A stretch of 64,000 bases of DNA from Flavobacterium taihuense (GCF_019351435.1 NZ_JAHWYN010000005.1:124001-188000), one strand, 5' to 3'; shown: positions 28,969-40,320, counted from the first letter of the stretch. Notes: generated by a model not told the origin, from the letters alone. A program made the numbers and translations.

Positions 28969-29283
28969 ATGATAAAGCTAAAAATAAAATCAGGAGACAT
29001 CGTAAGAGTAATTGCTGGAGACCATAAAGGTGCTGAAGGTAAAGTTTTACGTGTTTACCGTGAGAAAAACAAAGCAATTGTTGAAGGTGTAAACATGGTT
29101 TCTAAACATACGAAACCTAGTGCAAAAAGCCCTCAAGGTGGTATTGTAAAGAAAGAAGCTTCTATTCAAATTTCTAATATATCTCTAATTGATCCTAAAA
29201 CTAAGGAAACAACAAGAGTAGGTATCAGAGTTGAAGGAGATAAGAAAGTAAGATTTTCAAAAAAATCTAATCAAGTACTATAG
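28969..29283 (+). CDS. rplX: 50S ribosomal protein L24
   Basis: 104 residues with a KOW motif near the start ([19 protein letters not shown]) and the [15 protein letters not shown] segment. An assembly initiator of the large subunit. Confidence 0.96.
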   Translation: MIKLKIKSGDIVRVIAGDHKGAEGKVLRVYREKNKAIVEGVNMVSKHTKPSAKSPQGGIVKKEASIQISNISLIDPKTKETTRVGIRVEGDKKVRFSKKSNQVL

Positions 29284-29285
29284 TA

Positions 29286-29837
29286 ATGGCATATATACCT
29301 AGACTAAAAGAAGAATATAAGAGTAGAGTTATCTCTGCTCTTAAAGAAGAATTCGGTTACACAAACGTAATGCAAGTTCCAAAATTGGAAAAAATCGTTT
29401 TGAGTAAAGGAGTTGGTGCAGCAGTATCTGATAAAAAATTGATTGACTATGCAGTTGATGAATTGACAAAGATAACTGGACAAAAAGCAGTATCTACTAT
29501 TTCAAAGAAAGACGTTGCGTCTTTCAAATTGAGAAAAGGGATGCCTATTGGAGCAAAAGTTACTTTGCGCGGTGAAAGAATGTATGAGTTTTTAGATAGA
29601 CTTATTACTTCAGCATTACCACGTGTTAGAGATTTCAGTGGTATTAAAGCGACTGGTTTTGATGGTAGAGGAAACTATAATTTAGGTGTTTTAGAGCAAA
29701 TCATTTTCCCTGAAATTGATATTGACAAAGTAAATAAAATATCTGGAATGGACATTTCTTTTGTTACTACTGCAAAAACTGACAAAGAAGCAAAGTCATT
29801 GTTGGCTGAATTAGGTTTACCTTTTAAAAAGAATTAA
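29286..29837 (+). CDS. rplE: 50S ribosomal protein L5
   Basis: 183 residues; [20 protein letters not shown] and the [20 protein letters not shown] segment are L5 signatures. It binds 5S rRNA. Two bases separate it from rplX. Confidence 0.97.
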   Translation: MAYIPRLKEEYKSRVISALKEEFGYTNVMQVPKLEKIVLSKGVGAAVSDKKLIDYAVDELTKITGQKAVSTISKKDVASFKLRKGMPIGAKVTLRGERMYEFLDRLITSALPRVRDFSGIKATGFDGRGNYNLGVLEQIIFPEIDIDKVNKISGMDISFVTTAKTDKEAKSLLAELGLPFKKN

Positions 29838-29840
29838 GAT

Positions 29841-30110
29841 ATGGCTAAAGAATCAATGAAAGCCCGTGAGGTTAAGAGAGAAAAAACGGTAGCTAAGTAT
29901 GCTGAGAAAAGAAAAGCTTTGTTAGAAGCTGGAGATTTCGTAGGTTTGCAAAAATTACCGAAAAATGCTTCGCCAGTTCGTTTGCACAACCGTTGCAAAT
30001 TGACAGGTAGACCAAGAGGGTATATGCGTCAATTCGGTATTTCACGTGTTACATTCCGTGAGATGGCTAATAATGGATTGATACCAGGTGTTAAAAAAGC
30101 ATCTTGGTAG
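29841..30110 (+). CDS. rpsN: 30S ribosomal protein S14
   Basis: 89 residues: the long, zinc-free (C-minus) form, with [20 protein letters not shown] in the C-terminal half and no CxxC pairs. The gene is followed by a strong hairpin with a T-run before rpsH. Confidence 0.96.
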   Translation: MAKESMKAREVKREKTVAKYAEKRKALLEAGDFVGLQKLPKNASPVRLHNRCKLTGRPRGYMRQFGISRVTFREMANNGLIPGVKKASW

Positions 30111-30120
30111 AAAAAATATT

Positions 30121-30147
30121 CAGACGTGAGTAATCACGTCTGTTTTT
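30121..30147 (+). terminator. Terminator-like hairpin inside the spc cluster
   Basis: CAGACGTGA (30121-30129) pairs perfectly with TCACGTCTG (30134-30142) around GTAA, followed by TTTTT. It lies between rpsN and rpsH, within an otherwise tightly packed operon, so it probably attenuates rather than ends transcription. Confidence 0.7.
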
Positions 30148-30170
30148 CACATTTATAAACTGGTTTCAGG

Positions 30171-30190
30171 TTCGATTACTTTTAATCGAA
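30171..30190 (+). promoter_or_regulatory. Second hairpin, just before rpsH
   Basis: TTCGATTA (30171-30178) pairs perfectly with TAATCGAA (30183-30190) around CTTT, 24 bases before the rpsH start. It may be a protein-binding leader; S8 is a known translational regulator of this operon in E. coli, though at a different site. Confidence 0.5.
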
Positions 30191-30214
30191 AACCGTTACC
30201 GCAAATCAATACTT

Positions 30215-30613
30215 ATGTATACAGATCCAATTGCAGATTATTTGACGAGAGTTAGAAACGCTGTGGCTGCAAACCACAAAGTTGTCGAAATTCCAGCATC
30301 TAATCTAAAAAAAGAAATAACAAAGATCTTATTTGATCAAGGTTATATCTTAAGTTACAAATTTGAAGACAACGCTGTTCAGGGTTCAATCAAAATCGCT
30401 TTGAAGTATGATAAAGATACTAAAGAGCCAGTAATCAAAGATATCCAAAGAATTAGTAAACCAGGTTTACGTAAGTACGCAGGTGCTTCTAAAATACCGA
30501 GAATCCTTAACGGATTAGGAATTGCTATTGTTTCAACTTCAAAAGGGTTGATGACAGGGAAACAAGCCAAGCAATTAAATGTTGGTGGAGAAGTAATTTG
30601 TTACGTATACTAA
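30215..30613 (+). CDS. rpsH: 30S ribosomal protein S8
   Basis: 132 residues; [19 protein letters not shown] and the C-terminal [20 protein letters not shown] are S8 signatures. It is preceded by a 104-base gap with two hairpins. Confidence 0.97.
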   Translation: MYTDPIADYLTRVRNAVAANHKVVEIPASNLKKEITKILFDQGYILSYKFEDNAVQGSIKIALKYDKDTKEPVIKDIQRISKPGLRKYAGASKIPRILNGLGIAIVSTSKGLMTGKQAKQLNVGGEVICYVY

Positions 30614-30631
30614 TTTTAAAGACTATATAAG

Positions 30632-31174
30632 ATGTCAAGAATAGGTAAAAGCCCAGTAACAATACCAGCTGGTGTAACTATTACAGTTGCCGACGGTATT
30701 ATTACAGTAAAAGGAAAAAACGGTCAACTTACACAGGAGTTTTCGGACGTAACTGTAACGGTTGAAGGAGATCAAGTTCAAGTTGAAAGATCTTCTGATC
30801 ATAAAGACCAAAGAGCAAAACACGGTTTGTATAGATCTTTAATTAATAACATGGTTATTGGTGTAACAGAAGGTTTTACAAAATCTTTAGAATTGGTTGG
30901 AGTTGGTTATAGAGCTTCAAATCAAGGTCAAAAGTTAGATTTAGCGCTTGGGTTCTCACACAATATTGTTTTAGAAATAGCTCCGGAGGTAACTCTAGAA
31001 ACTATATCTGAAAAAGGTAAAAACCCAATTGTAAAATTAACATCATTAGATAAACAACTTTTAGGTCAAGTTGCGGCAAAAATTAGAGGTTTCCGTAAGC
31101 CTGAGCCGTACAAAGGAAAAGGTGTTAAATTTGTAGGTGAAGTATTAAGAAGAAAAGCAGGTAAATCAGCTTAA
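30632..31174 (+). CDS. rplF: 50S ribosomal protein L6
   Basis: 180 residues with the duplicated L6 fold; [18 protein letters not shown] at the start and the C-terminal [20 protein letters not shown] are conserved. Confidence 0.97.
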   Translation: MSRIGKSPVTIPAGVTITVADGIITVKGKNGQLTQEFSDVTVTVEGDQVQVERSSDHKDQRAKHGLYRSLINNMVIGVTEGFTKSLELVGVGYRASNQGQKLDLALGFSHNIVLEIAPEVTLETISEKGKNPIVKLTSLDKQLLGQVAAKIRGFRKPEPYKGKGVKFVGEVLRRKAGKSA

Positions 31175-31185
31175 AAAATAAGATT

Positions 31186-31536
31186 ATGTCATTAACAAAA
31201 CCTGAAAGAAGACAACGTATTAGATTCAGAATTAGAAAAACGATTAGTGGTACTGCCATTAAACCGAGACTATCTGTTTTTAGAAGTAACAATGAAATTT
31301 ACGCTCAATTAATTGATGATGTAAACGGAGTTACTATATTAGCTGCTTCTTCAAGAGAAAAAGAAATAGGAAAAGGTACGAACATTGAAGTGGCTACTGC
31401 AGTAGGGAAACTTGCAGCTGAGAAAGCTTTGAAAGCAGGTATAAGTGAAGTTACCTTCGATAGAGGAGGTTATTTATACCACGGTCGTATTAAATCATTA
31501 GCGGAAGGCGCAAGAGCGGCTGGACTTAAATTCTAA
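31186..31536 (+). CDS. rplR: 50S ribosomal protein L18
   Basis: 116 residues; [18 protein letters not shown] and [20 protein letters not shown] are L18 signatures. It binds 5S rRNA along with L5. Confidence 0.97.
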   Translation: MSLTKPERRQRIRFRIRKTISGTAIKPRLSVFRSNNEIYAQLIDDVNGVTILAASSREKEIGKGTNIEVATAVGKLAAEKALKAGISEVTFDRGGYLYHGRIKSLAEGARAAGLKF

Positions 31537-31542
31537 TATATT

Positions 31543-32067
31543 ATGTCTAATAAATACAAGAATATAGAGTTAGTAAAACCAAGTGGTCTTGAATTAAAAG
31601 ATCGTTTGGTGAGTGTAAATCGTGTTACTAAGGTTACAAAAGGGGGTAGAGCTTTCGGTTTTTCTGCTATTGTAGTTGTAGGTGATGAAAATGGAGTTGT
31701 AGGTCATGGATTAGGAAAATCTAAAGACGTTTCTGAAGCAATTGCGAAAGCAGTAGAAGATGCAAAGAAAAATCTAGTAAAGATTCCTTTGAATGGACAA
31801 TCAGTTCCTCACGAACAAAAAGGTAAATTTGGTGGTGCACGTGTGTTCTTGATTCCGGCCTCTCATGGTACAGGAGTTATTGCTGGTGGAGCTGTTCGTT
31901 CAGTTCTTGAATCAGTAGGAATTCATGATGTATTATCTAAATCACAAGGATCTTCAAATCCTCACAACGTAGTGAAAGCAACTTTTGATGCTTTATTACA
32001 AATGAGAAGCGCTTATACTGTTGCAAAACAAAGAGGTGTTTCTTTAGAAAAAGTTTTTAAAGGTTAA
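31543..32067 (+). CDS. rpsE: 30S ribosomal protein S5
   Basis: 174 residues; the N-terminal dsRBD-like part includes [20 protein letters not shown], and the C-terminal part includes [19 protein letters not shown]. The S5 hallmark loop [14 protein letters not shown] is intact. Confidence 0.97.
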   Translation: MSNKYKNIELVKPSGLELKDRLVSVNRVTKVTKGGRAFGFSAIVVVGDENGVVGHGLGKSKDVSEAIAKAVEDAKKNLVKIPLNGQSVPHEQKGKFGGARVFLIPASHGTGVIAGGAVRSVLESVGIHDVLSKSQGSSNPHNVVKATFDALLQMRSAYTVAKQRGVSLEKVFKG

Positions 32068-32079
32068 TTCAAGGAAATT

Positions 32080-32262
32080 ATGGCTAAATTATTAGTAAAA
32101 CAAGTTAGAAGCAAAATCAACTGCCCTCTTACTCAAAAAAGAGGTTTGGAAGCTTTAGGTCTACGTAAAATGGGACAAGTTGTAGAGCATGACTCAAATC
32201 CTACAATCCTTGGGATGATAAATAAAGTTAAACACTTAGTTTCTGTTGAAGAAGCTAAATAA
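32080..32262 (+). CDS. rpmD: 50S ribosomal protein L30
   Basis: 60 residues; [20 protein letters not shown] and [20 protein letters not shown] are conserved. It lies between rpsE and rplO as in most bacteria. Confidence 0.96.
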   Translation: MAKLLVKQVRSKINCPLTQKRGLEALGLRKMGQVVEHDSNPTILGMINKVKHLVSVEEAK

Positions 32263-32273
32263 CAAATACTGTT

Positions 32274-32726
32274 ATGAATTTAAGTAACTTACAACCTGCT
32301 GAGGGTTCTACACACAATCAAAATAAAAGATTAGGTAGAGGTGAAGGTTCTGGTAAAGGTGGTACTTCTGCAAGAGGTCACAAAGGAGCAAAATCTCGTT
32401 CTGGTTATTCTAAAAAGATTGGTTTTGAGGGTGGGCAAATGCCACTTCAAAGACGTGTGCCTAAGTTTGGTTTCACTAACATCAATCGTAAAGAATACGA
32501 AGGTGTTAATCTTGATACTCTTCAATTATTAGTTGATAATGGAGTAATTACAGATACTGTTGATATGACAGTTTATGTAGCTAATCGTCTTGCTACCAAA
32601 AATGAAATCGTTAAGATTTTGGGTAGAGGAGAATTGAAAGCAAAATTAAAAGTAACTGCTCACAAATTTACTGCTACTGCAAAAGCTGCTATTGAAGCTG
32701 CTGGTGGAGAAGCTGTAATCATGTAA
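32274..32726 (+). CDS. rplO: 50S ribosomal protein L15
   Basis: 150 residues; MNLSNLQPAEGSTHNQNKR, then the Gly/Arg/Lys-rich RGEGSGKGGTSARGHKGAKS, and GFEGGQMPLQRRVPKFGF are L15 signatures. It ends 13 bp before secY. Confidence 0.97.
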   Translation: MNLSNLQPAEGSTHNQNKRLGRGEGSGKGGTSARGHKGAKSRSGYSKKIGFEGGQMPLQRRVPKFGFTNINRKEYEGVNLDTLQLLVDNGVITDTVDMTVYVANRLATKNEIVKILGRGELKAKLKVTAHKFTATAKAAIEAAGGEAVIM

Positions 32727-32739
32727 TATTACAATTAAG

Positions 32740-34086
32740 ATGAAGAAATTTATTGAATCAATAAGTAATGTTTGGAAAATAGAAGAACTAAAAAATAGAA
32801 TTTTAATTACTTTAGGTCTGCTTCTTGTTTATCGTTTTGGTGCACATGTTACACTACCTGGAATTGACGCAACTCAATTAACTGGATTAGCTGGACAAAC
32901 CAAAAATGGATTAGGATCTATTCTGGACATGTTTACCGGAGGTGCATTTTCTAAAGCTTCAGTTTTTGCTTTAGGGATTATGCCTTATATTTCTGCATCT
33001 ATTGTTGTGCAACTTATGGGAATTGCGATTCCCTATTTGCAAAAGCTTCAGAGTGATGGAGAGAGTGGTAGAAAGAAAATCAATCAAATTACCCGTTGGT
33101 TAACTATTGTTATTACCTTGGTACAAGGGCCAACTTATATCTACAATCTTTACAGAACTTTACCTAGTTCAGCTTTTATTTTAGGGTTTAACTCTTTTGA
33201 ATTTTTATTTTCATCAGTTGTAATCTTAGTTACGGGTACGATTTTTGCCATGTGGTTAGGAGAAAAAATAACTGATAAAGGAATTGGAAACGGTATTTCT
33301 CTTTTGATAATGGTTGGTATTTTGGCTAGGTTGCCACAAGCTTTTATTCAAGAATTTACAACAAGAGTAACTAATAACAATGGTGGGCCAATGTTATTGG
33401 TAGTTGAGATCATTATTTGGCTACTTGTAATTATTTCTTGTGTATTATTAGTAATGGCGATTAGAAAAATTCCAGTTCAGTACGCTCGTCGTACAACATC
33501 TGGTGATTTCGAACAAGATATGATGGGTGGTAACAGACAATGGATTCCATTAAAGCTTAATGCAGCTGGTGTAATGCCTATAATATTTGCACAAGCGATT
33601 ATGTTTATTCCTGCAGCTGTTGCTGGTTTGTCTAAATCAGATGCTTCTCAATCTGTTGTTGGTGCTTTTAGTAATATGTTCGGGTTTTGGTATAATTTAG
33701 TTTTTGCAACTTTGATAGTTGTTTTTACTTTCTTTTATACTGCGATTACAGTTCCTACTAATAAAATGTCTGACGATCTAAAAAGAAGTGGTGGTTTTAT
33801 ACCTGGTGTTAGGCCTGGTGTTGAGACTTCGGATTATCTTGATAAAGTGATGTCTTTAATAACTTTTCCAGGATCTTTATTTCTTGCTTTGATAGCTGTG
33901 TTCCCAGCAATTGTTGTAAGTCTTATGGATGTTCAACAATCTTGGGCTATGTTTTTTGGAGGGACTTCATTGATAATTATGGTTGGAGTTGCAATAGATA
34001 CTATTCAGCAAATTAATTCATACTTGTTGAATAAACATTATGATGGTTTAATGAAAAGTGGTAAAAATAGAAAAGCAGTAGCTTAA
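32740..34086 (+). CDS. secY: Preprotein translocase subunit SecY
   Basis: A 448-residue inner-membrane channel with ten transmembrane segments. FALGIMPYISASIVVQLM (TM2 region) and the plug-side FGAHVTLPGID are conserved, as are the cytoplasmic loop with YARRTT and the TM8-9 loop PGVRPG. It exports unfolded proteins together with SecE, SecG and SecA. It lies in the spc cluster; map and adk do not follow it, and infA is next, 3 bp later. Confidence 0.97.
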   Translation: MKKFIESISNVWKIEELKNRILITLGLLLVYRFGAHVTLPGIDATQLTGLAGQTKNGLGSILDMFTGGAFSKASVFALGIMPYISASIVVQLMGIAIPYLQKLQSDGESGRKKINQITRWLTIVITLVQGPTYIYNLYRTLPSSAFILGFNSFEFLFSSVVILVTGTIFAMWLGEKITDKGIGNGISLLIMVGILARLPQAFIQEFTTRVTNNNGGPMLLVVEIIIWLLVIISCVLLVMAIRKIPVQYARRTTSGDFEQDMMGGNRQWIPLKLNAAGVMPIIFAQAIMFIPAAVAGLSKSDASQSVVGAFSNMFGFWYNLVFATLIVVFTFFYTAITVPTNKMSDDLKRSGGFIPGVRPGVETSDYLDKVMSLITFPGSLFLALIAVFPAIVVSLMDVQQSWAMFFGGTSLIIMVGVAIDTIQQINSYLLNKHYDGLMKSGKNRKAVA

Positions 34087-34089
34087 CTT

Positions 34090-34305
34090 ATGGCAAAACA
34101 ATCAGCAATAGAACAAGACGGATCAATCATTGAAGCATTGTCAAATGCGATGTTCCGTGTAGAGTTAGAAAATGGACATATTGTAATTGCTCATATTTCT
34201 GGTAAAATGCGTATGCATTACATCAAATTATTACCTGGTGATAAAGTGAAACTAGAAATGAGTCCTTATGATTTGTCAAAAGCAAGAATTACTTATAGAT
34301 ATTAA
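34090..34305 (+). CDS. infA: Translation initiation factor IF-1
   Basis: 71 residues, an S1-like OB fold: [20 protein letters not shown], then [19 protein letters not shown] and [15 protein letters not shown]. It blocks the A site during initiation. It lies 3 bp after secY. Confidence 0.97.
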   Translation: MAKQSAIEQDGSIIEALSNAMFRVELENGHIVIAHISGKMRMHYIKLLPGDKVKLEMSPYDLSKARITYRY

Positions 34306-34317
34306 AGGATATTCACT

Positions 34318-34434
34318 ATGAAAGTTAGAGCATCAGTAAAAAAGAGAAGTCCCGAGTGCAAAATTGTGCGTAGAAAAGGGAGATTGTACGTAATAAACAA
34401 AAAGAATCCTAGATTTAAACAAAGACAAGGATAA
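34318..34434 (+). CDS. rpmJ: 50S ribosomal protein L36
   Basis: A 38-residue gene between infA and rpsM, starting [20 protein letters not shown] and ending RFKQRQG. The classical L36 zinc site (Cys11, Cys14, Cys27, His33) is mostly lost: residue 11 is Ser, 27 is Asn and 33 is Phe, and only Cys14 remains. It is therefore a zinc-independent form. It lies 12 bp after infA and 2 bp before rpsM. Confidence 0.95.
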   Translation: MKVRASVKKRSPECKIVRRKGRLYVINKKNPRFKQRQG

Positions 34435-34436
34435 TT

Positions 34437-34811
34437 ATGGCAAGAATAGCAGGGGTAGATATCCCAAAAAATAAGAGAGGTGTTATAGCACTTACCTATA
34501 TCTTCGGATTAGGAAATAGTAGAGCAATTGAGATTTTAGAAAAAGCTCAAGTTAGCCAAGATAAAAAAGTTCAAGATTGGAATGATGACGAGATCGGAGC
34601 AATTCGTGAGGCGGTATCTGCTTACAAAATTGAAGGAGAATTACGTTCTGAAGTTTCTTTAAACATCAAACGTTTAATGGATATTGGATGTTATAGAGGT
34701 ATCCGTCACAGATCTGGTCTTCCATTAAGAGGACAAAGAACTAAAAACAACTCTAGAACAAGAAAAGGTAAAAGAAAAACTGTTGCTAACAAGAAAAAAG
34801 CAACTAAATAA
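34437..34811 (+). CDS. rpsM: 30S ribosomal protein S13
   Basis: 124 residues; [34 protein letters not shown] and the basic C-terminal tail after [20 protein letters not shown] are S13 signatures. First gene of the alpha-type block (rpsM, rpsK, rpsD, rpoA, rplQ). Confidence 0.97.
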   Translation: MARIAGVDIPKNKRGVIALTYIFGLGNSRAIEILEKAQVSQDKKVQDWNDDEIGAIREAVSAYKIEGELRSEVSLNIKRLMDIGCYRGIRHRSGLPLRGQRTKNNSRTRKGKRKTVANKKKATK

Positions 34812-34819
34812 TAAGTAAT

Positions 34820-35203
34820 ATGGCTAAAGCAACTGCAAAAAAACGTAAAGTTATCGTTGAATCAACGGGTGAAGCTCATATTTCTGCTACCTTCAATAAC
34901 ATCATCATTTCTTTGACTAACAAAAAAGGTGAAGTTATTTCTTGGTCTTCAGCTGGTAAAATGGGTTTTAGAGGTTCTAAAAAGAATACTCCATACGCAG
35001 CTCAAATGGCAGCAGAAGATTGTAGTAAAGTAGCTCTTGAGGCTGGACTTAAAAAAGTAAAAGTTTATGTTAAAGGACCAGGAAACGGACGCGAGTCTGC
35101 AATCCGTTCTTTGCATAACGGTGGAATTGAAGTTACAGAGATTATCGATGTTACTCCAATGCCGCACAATGGATGTCGTCCTCCAAAAAGACGTAGAGTT
35201 TAA
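34820..35203 (+). CDS. rpsK: 30S ribosomal protein S11
   Basis: 127 residues; [40 protein letters not shown] and the end [11 protein letters not shown] are conserved. S11 lies on the platform near the E site. Confidence 0.97.
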   Translation: MAKATAKKRKVIVESTGEAHISATFNNIIISLTNKKGEVISWSSAGKMGFRGSKKNTPYAAQMAAEDCSKVALEAGLKKVKVYVKGPGNGRESAIRSLHNGGIEVTEIIDVTPMPHNGCRPPKRRRV

Positions 35204-35230
35204 TACTCAAAAATAATTATAGTATAACCT

Positions 35231-35282
35231 AGATTGAAAATAGATTATCGAAGGATAAGACCTGAATTCATAATCTCAATCT
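35231..35282 (+). promoter_or_regulatory. Structured leader before rpsD
   Basis: A 13-bp bulged stem: AGATTGA (35231-35237) pairs with TCAATCT (35276-35282), and GATTAT (35243-35248) pairs with ATAATC (35270-35275), leaving a 5-base bulge on the 5' side. It ends 13 bases before the rpsD ATG. A translational control site for S4 is a reasonable inference, since S4 autoregulates this gene block in other bacteria. Confidence 0.55.
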
Positions 35283-35295
35283 TAAACAATTTAAA

Positions 35296-35901
35296 ATGGC
35301 AAGATATACTGGTCCTAGTACAAGAATCGCTCGTAAGTTTGGCGAGGCAATTTTCGGAGACGATAAAGCTTTCGAAAAAAGAAATTATCCACCTGGACAA
35401 CACGGGATGGCTAAAAAAAGAGGAAAAAAATCTGAATATGCTGTCCAGTTAATGGAAAAGCAAAAAGCTAAATATTCTTATGGAATTTTAGAAAAACAAT
35501 TCAGAAATTTATTCGAAAAAGCATCAGCTACTAAAGGTGTAACTGGTGAAGTGTTGTTGCAATTGTGTGAAGCAAGATTAGACAATGTGGTTTTTAGAAT
35601 GGGTATTGCTCCTTCTAGAAGAGGTGCTCGTCAAATCGTTTCTCACCGTCACATTACAGTAAACGGAGAAAATGTAAATATTCCTTCTTATCACTTGAAA
35701 CCAGGTGATGTAGTAGGTGTTCGTGAAAAATCTAAATCTATAGAAGCTATCGAACGTTCTTTATCTAATTCAAGTCATGTTTACGAATGGATTACATGGA
35801 ATAATGAAACTAAATCAGGTACTTTTGTTACTGTTCCTGCTAGACTTCAAATTCCAGAAAACATCAAAGAACAATTAATCGTAGAGTTGTACAACAAATA
35901 A
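35296..35901 (+). CDS. rpsD: 30S ribosomal protein S4
   Basis: 201 residues; [40 protein letters not shown], and the S4 domain ([20 protein letters not shown]) are clear. The N-terminus has no cysteine cluster, so this is the zinc-free form. S4 nucleates 30S assembly and can repress its own operon. The 92-base leader before it folds into a bulged stem. Confidence 0.97.
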   Translation: MARYTGPSTRIARKFGEAIFGDDKAFEKRNYPPGQHGMAKKRGKKSEYAVQLMEKQKAKYSYGILEKQFRNLFEKASATKGVTGEVLLQLCEARLDNVVFRMGIAPSRRGARQIVSHRHITVNGENVNIPSYHLKPGDVVGVREKSKSIEAIERSLSNSSHVYEWITWNNETKSGTFVTVPARLQIPENIKEQLIVELYNK

Positions 35902-35922
35902 TAATTGACTTAGTCGAAATTT

Positions 35923-36915
35923 ATGGCAATATTTAATTTTCAGAAGCCCGATAAAGTTATCATGATCGATTCAACCGATTTTGAAGGTAAATTTGAATTT
36001 AGACCTTTGGAACCTGGTTACGGATTGACCGTTGGTAATGCACTTAGAAGAGTTTTGCTTTCAGCATTAGAAGGTTATGCAATTACATCTGTTCGTATAG
36101 AAGGTGTAGATCATGAGTTTTCTACTATTTCAGGAGTTGTTGAGGACGTTACCGAAATTATCCTTAATCTTAAACAAGTGCGTTTCAAACGTCAAATTGA
36201 AGATATCGATAATGAATCAGTTACTATATCTGTTTCTGGTAAAGATCAATTAACAGCTGGTGATTTTCAAAAATTTATTTCAGGTTTCCAAGTTTTGAAT
36301 CCAGAACTAGTTATTTGTAATTTAGATAGTAAAATTAAACTGAATTTCGATTTAACTATCGAAAAAGGTAGAGGATATGTTCCTGCTGAAGAGAACAAAA
36401 AACAGAATGCTGCAATAGGAACTATTTTTACTGACTCAATTTTTACTCCTGTAAAAAATGTGAAGTATGCAATTGAAAACTTCCGTGTAGAGCAAAAAAC
36501 AGATTATGAAAAATTGGTTTTTGAAATTAAAACTGACGGTTCAATTAATCCTAAAGATGCTCTTACAGAAGCTGCAAAAGTTTTAATTCACCATTTCATG
36601 TTGTTTTCTGATGAAAGAATTACACTAGAGGCTGACGAAATTGCACAAACAGAATCGTATGATGAAGAGTCATTGCACATGAGACAATTGCTTAAAACTA
36701 AGCTTGTTGATATGGATCTTTCTGTTAGAGCATTAAATTGTTTGAAAGCGGCTGAAGTTGATACACTTGGTGATTTAGTATCGTTCAATAAAAATGACCT
36801 AATGAAATTCCGTAATTTCGGTAAAAAATCTTTAACTGAACTAGACGAACTAGTTGCGATTAAGAATTTAACCTTCGGAATGGATTTGGCAAAATACAAA
36901 CTAGATAAAGAATAA
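35923..36915 (+). CDS. rpoA: DNA-directed RNA polymerase subunit alpha
   Basis: 330 residues. The N-terminal assembly domain ([37 protein letters not shown]) is followed by an acidic linker and the C-terminal domain with two helix-hairpin-helix-like motifs ([37 protein letters not shown]). Normal length and domain order. A GC-rich 8-bp hairpin follows before rplQ. Confidence 0.98.
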   Translation: MAIFNFQKPDKVIMIDSTDFEGKFEFRPLEPGYGLTVGNALRRVLLSALEGYAITSVRIEGVDHEFSTISGVVEDVTEIILNLKQVRFKRQIEDIDNESVTISVSGKDQLTAGDFQKFISGFQVLNPELVICNLDSKIKLNFDLTIEKGRGYVPAEENKKQNAAIGTIFTDSIFTPVKNVKYAIENFRVEQKTDYEKLVFEIKTDGSINPKDALTEAAKVLIHHFMLFSDERITLEADEIAQTESYDEESLHMRQLLKTKLVDMDLSVRALNCLKAAEVDTLGDLVSFNKNDLMKFRNFGKKSLTELDELVAIKNLTFGMDLAKYKLDKE

Positions 36916-36917
36916 TC

Positions 36918-36937
36918 TAATCCGCTGCGGCGGATTA
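36918..36937 (+). other. Hairpin between rpoA and rplQ
   Basis: TAATCCGC (36918-36925) pairs perfectly with GCGGATTA (36930-36937) around TGCG. There is no T-run, so it is more likely an RNA-processing or stability element than a terminator. Confidence 0.6.
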
Positions 36938-36951
36938 AATTTCATAAAGCA

Positions 36952-37437
36952 ATGAGACACGGAAAAAAATTCAATCACTTAAGCAGACAGACTGCACATA
37001 GAAGTTCTATGTTAGCTAATATGGCTTGTTCTCTTATCGAGCACAAACGTATTAACACTACTGTTGCTAAAGCTAAAGCGCTTAAACAATTTGTTGAGCC
37101 GCTTATAACAAAATCAAAATCAGATACAACCCACAATCGTCGTATCGTTTTTGCTTACTTACGTAGTAAATATGCAGTAACTGACTTGTTCAGAGATGTT
37201 GCCGCTAAAGTAGGAGACCGTCCAGGTGGATACACTCGTATCATTAAAGTTGGAAATCGTTTAGGAGATAATGCTGATATGGCAATGATCGAATTAGTAG
37301 ATTTCAATGAACTTTACAACGGAGGTAAAAAAGAAGTTAAAAAAGCAAAAAGCCGTCGTGGTGGAAAAGCTAAGAAAGCAGACGAAGCAACTGAAGCTCC
37401 AGCAGCTGAAGCTGAATCAACGGATGCTGCTGAATAA
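36952..37437 (+). CDS. rplQ: 50S ribosomal protein L17
   Basis: 161 residues. The first 115 ([38 protein letters not shown]) are standard L17. A C-terminal extension of about 40 residues, first Lys/Arg-rich and then Ala/Glu-rich, exceeds the E. coli protein and is seen in other Bacteroidota. Last gene of the ribosomal cluster. Confidence 0.97.
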   Translation: MRHGKKFNHLSRQTAHRSSMLANMACSLIEHKRINTTVAKAKALKQFVEPLITKSKSDTTHNRRIVFAYLRSKYAVTDLFRDVAAKVGDRPGGYTRIIKVGNRLGDNADMAMIELVDFNELYNGGKKEVKKAKSRRGGKAKKADEATEAPAAEAESTDAAE

Positions 37438-37465
37438 TTATGAAAATAATCATTCGATAATAATC

Positions 37466-37500
37466 AAGGATAAACTATTTATAGTTTATCCTTTTTTTTT
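37466..37500 (+). terminator. Terminator of the ribosomal cluster
   Basis: AAGGATAAACTAT (37466-37478) is followed after two bases by its exact complement (37481-37493), then a long T-run. In practice the innermost pairs open to form the loop. The rest of the 315-base gap (37438-37752) holds only the carA promoter. Confidence 0.85.
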
Positions 37501-37645
37501 GATTTTTTTTGACTGATATTTAGAAGTACGTTAGACGGTTTTGCTATATTAGGATATTATTTCCTTTCTTTTTTGAACATTTTATTGCCTTTTTGTTACT
37601 CTGTAGTATAGAGTATTAAATTACCCGAATTATTCAAAAAAAACA

Positions 37646-37676
37646 TTGCATCCACTGTTTTAAAAAATTAAATTTG
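37646..37676 (+). promoter_or_regulatory. Promoter of carA
   Basis: TTG at 37646-37648, a 20-base spacer and TAAATTTG at 37669-37676 give a full consensus. The predicted start near 37682 leaves a leader of about 70 bases. Confidence 0.75.
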
Positions 37677-37752
37677 CACAATATTTAAATTAGGCATGAA
37701 ACGAGTTTTTCGAGTTACATGAGACAAATAAAAAAATAATAGAAATCGACGA

Positions 37753-38856
37753 ATGAAATATACAACACGAAAAAGCGCTATTCTTTTATTAAGTGACGGA
37801 ACCATTTTCCATGGTAAATCTATTGGAATTACTGGAAAAACATTTGGGGAGGTTTGTTTTAACACTGGTATGACTGGATATCAAGAGATTTTTACAGATC
37901 CTTCTTATTTTGGTCAACTTATGGTTGCTACAAATGCTCATATTGGTAATTATGGGATAAATGACAAGGAAGTTGAATCTAGTAGTATTAAAATTGCTGG
38001 TTTGGTTTGTAAAAATTTTAGTTTTAATTATTCTAGAACTGATTCATCAGGAAGTTTAGAAGATTATTTTGCGAAGCAAAATTTAATTTGTATTTCAGAT
38101 GTTGATACTAGAGCATTAGTAAGTTACATACGTGAAAATGGAGCTATGAATGCGGTTATCTGCACAGATGATACTCCTGTTGAAGAATTGAAAACATTAT
38201 TAGCCGAAGTTCCTGATATGGAAGGATTAGAATTGGCTTCTAAAGTATCTACTCTTGAGCCTTATTTTTATGGAGATGAAAATGCTACTTATAAAATAGC
38301 AGCTTTGGATTTAGGAATAAAAGAAAACATTTTGCGCAATTTAGCTAAAAGAGATTGTTATATTAAAGTTTTCCCATATAATGCCACTTATTCCGATTTA
38401 GCTTCTTTTAATCCAGATGGATTTTTCTTATCCAATGGTCCTGGTGATCCAGATCCTTTGGATAGTGCAATTCAAGTGGCAAAAGATATTCTTGAAAATA
38501 ATAAACCATTATTTGGTATATGTCTTGGACATCAGGTTATTGCTTTGGCAAATGGTGTATCAACATATAAAATGTTTAATGGGCATAGAGGAATTAATCA
38601 TCCTGTGAAAAATGTAATAACCGGTAAAGGTGAGATTACTTCGCAAAATCATGGTTTTGCTGTAAATAAAGAAGAATTGGATAATCATCCTGATTTAGAA
38701 ATTACACATTTGCATTTGAATGATGGAACTGTTGCTGGTATGAGAATGAAAAATAAAAAGTGTTTTTCTGTGCAATATCACCCAGAAGCAAGTCCAGGTC
38801 CGCACGATTCTTCTTATCTTTTTGATCAGTTTATTGAAAATATTAAATCTGTATAA
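37753..38856 (+). CDS. carA: Carbamoyl-phosphate synthase small subunit
   Basis: A 367-residue glutaminase subunit that feeds ammonia to CarB for pyrimidine and arginine synthesis. The N-terminal CPSase small-chain domain has FGEVCFNTGMTGYQEIFTDP. The class I amidotransferase domain has the nucleophile Cys257 in GICLGHQ, plus SNGPGDP and the His/Glu pair in QYHPEASPGP. All catalytic residues are present. carB is not in the window. Confidence 0.96.
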   Translation: MKYTTRKSAILLLSDGTIFHGKSIGITGKTFGEVCFNTGMTGYQEIFTDPSYFGQLMVATNAHIGNYGINDKEVESSSIKIAGLVCKNFSFNYSRTDSSGSLEDYFAKQNLICISDVDTRALVSYIRENGAMNAVICTDDTPVEELKTLLAEVPDMEGLELASKVSTLEPYFYGDENATYKIAALDLGIKENILRNLAKRDCYIKVFPYNATYSDLASFNPDGFFLSNGPGDPDPLDSAIQVAKDILENNKPLFGICLGHQVIALANGVSTYKMFNGHRGINHPVKNVITGKGEITSQNHGFAVNKEELDNHPDLEITHLHLNDGTVAGMRMKNKKCFSVQYHPEASPGPHDSSYLFDQFIENIKSV

Positions 38857-38870
38857 GACTAAAACGTTAT

Positions 38871-38896
38871 CGTTAATAAATAAAAGGATATTAACG
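38871..38896 (+). terminator. Weak terminator-like hairpin after carA
   Basis: CGTTAATA (38871-38878) pairs with TATTAACG (38889-38896) around a 10-base loop, followed only by TTTCTATAAT. Possible terminator or attenuator. Confidence 0.4.
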
Positions 38897-38962
38897 TTTC
38901 TATAATAAAGACTTGTGATTTTTTTTACTTAATTTTGAGTAAAATACAAATTAATAACATAA

Positions 38963-40267
<1,305 letters not shown>

Positions 40268-40290
40268 TTGTAATGAAATTATAGTAATTG

Positions 40291-40320
40291 AGCCATTCGT
40301 CTATGATGAATGGCTTTTTT
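40291..40320 (+). terminator. Terminator after eno
   Basis: AGCCATTC (40291-40298) pairs with GAATGGCT (40308-40315) around a 9-base loop, then a T-run to 40320. Confidence 0.8.
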
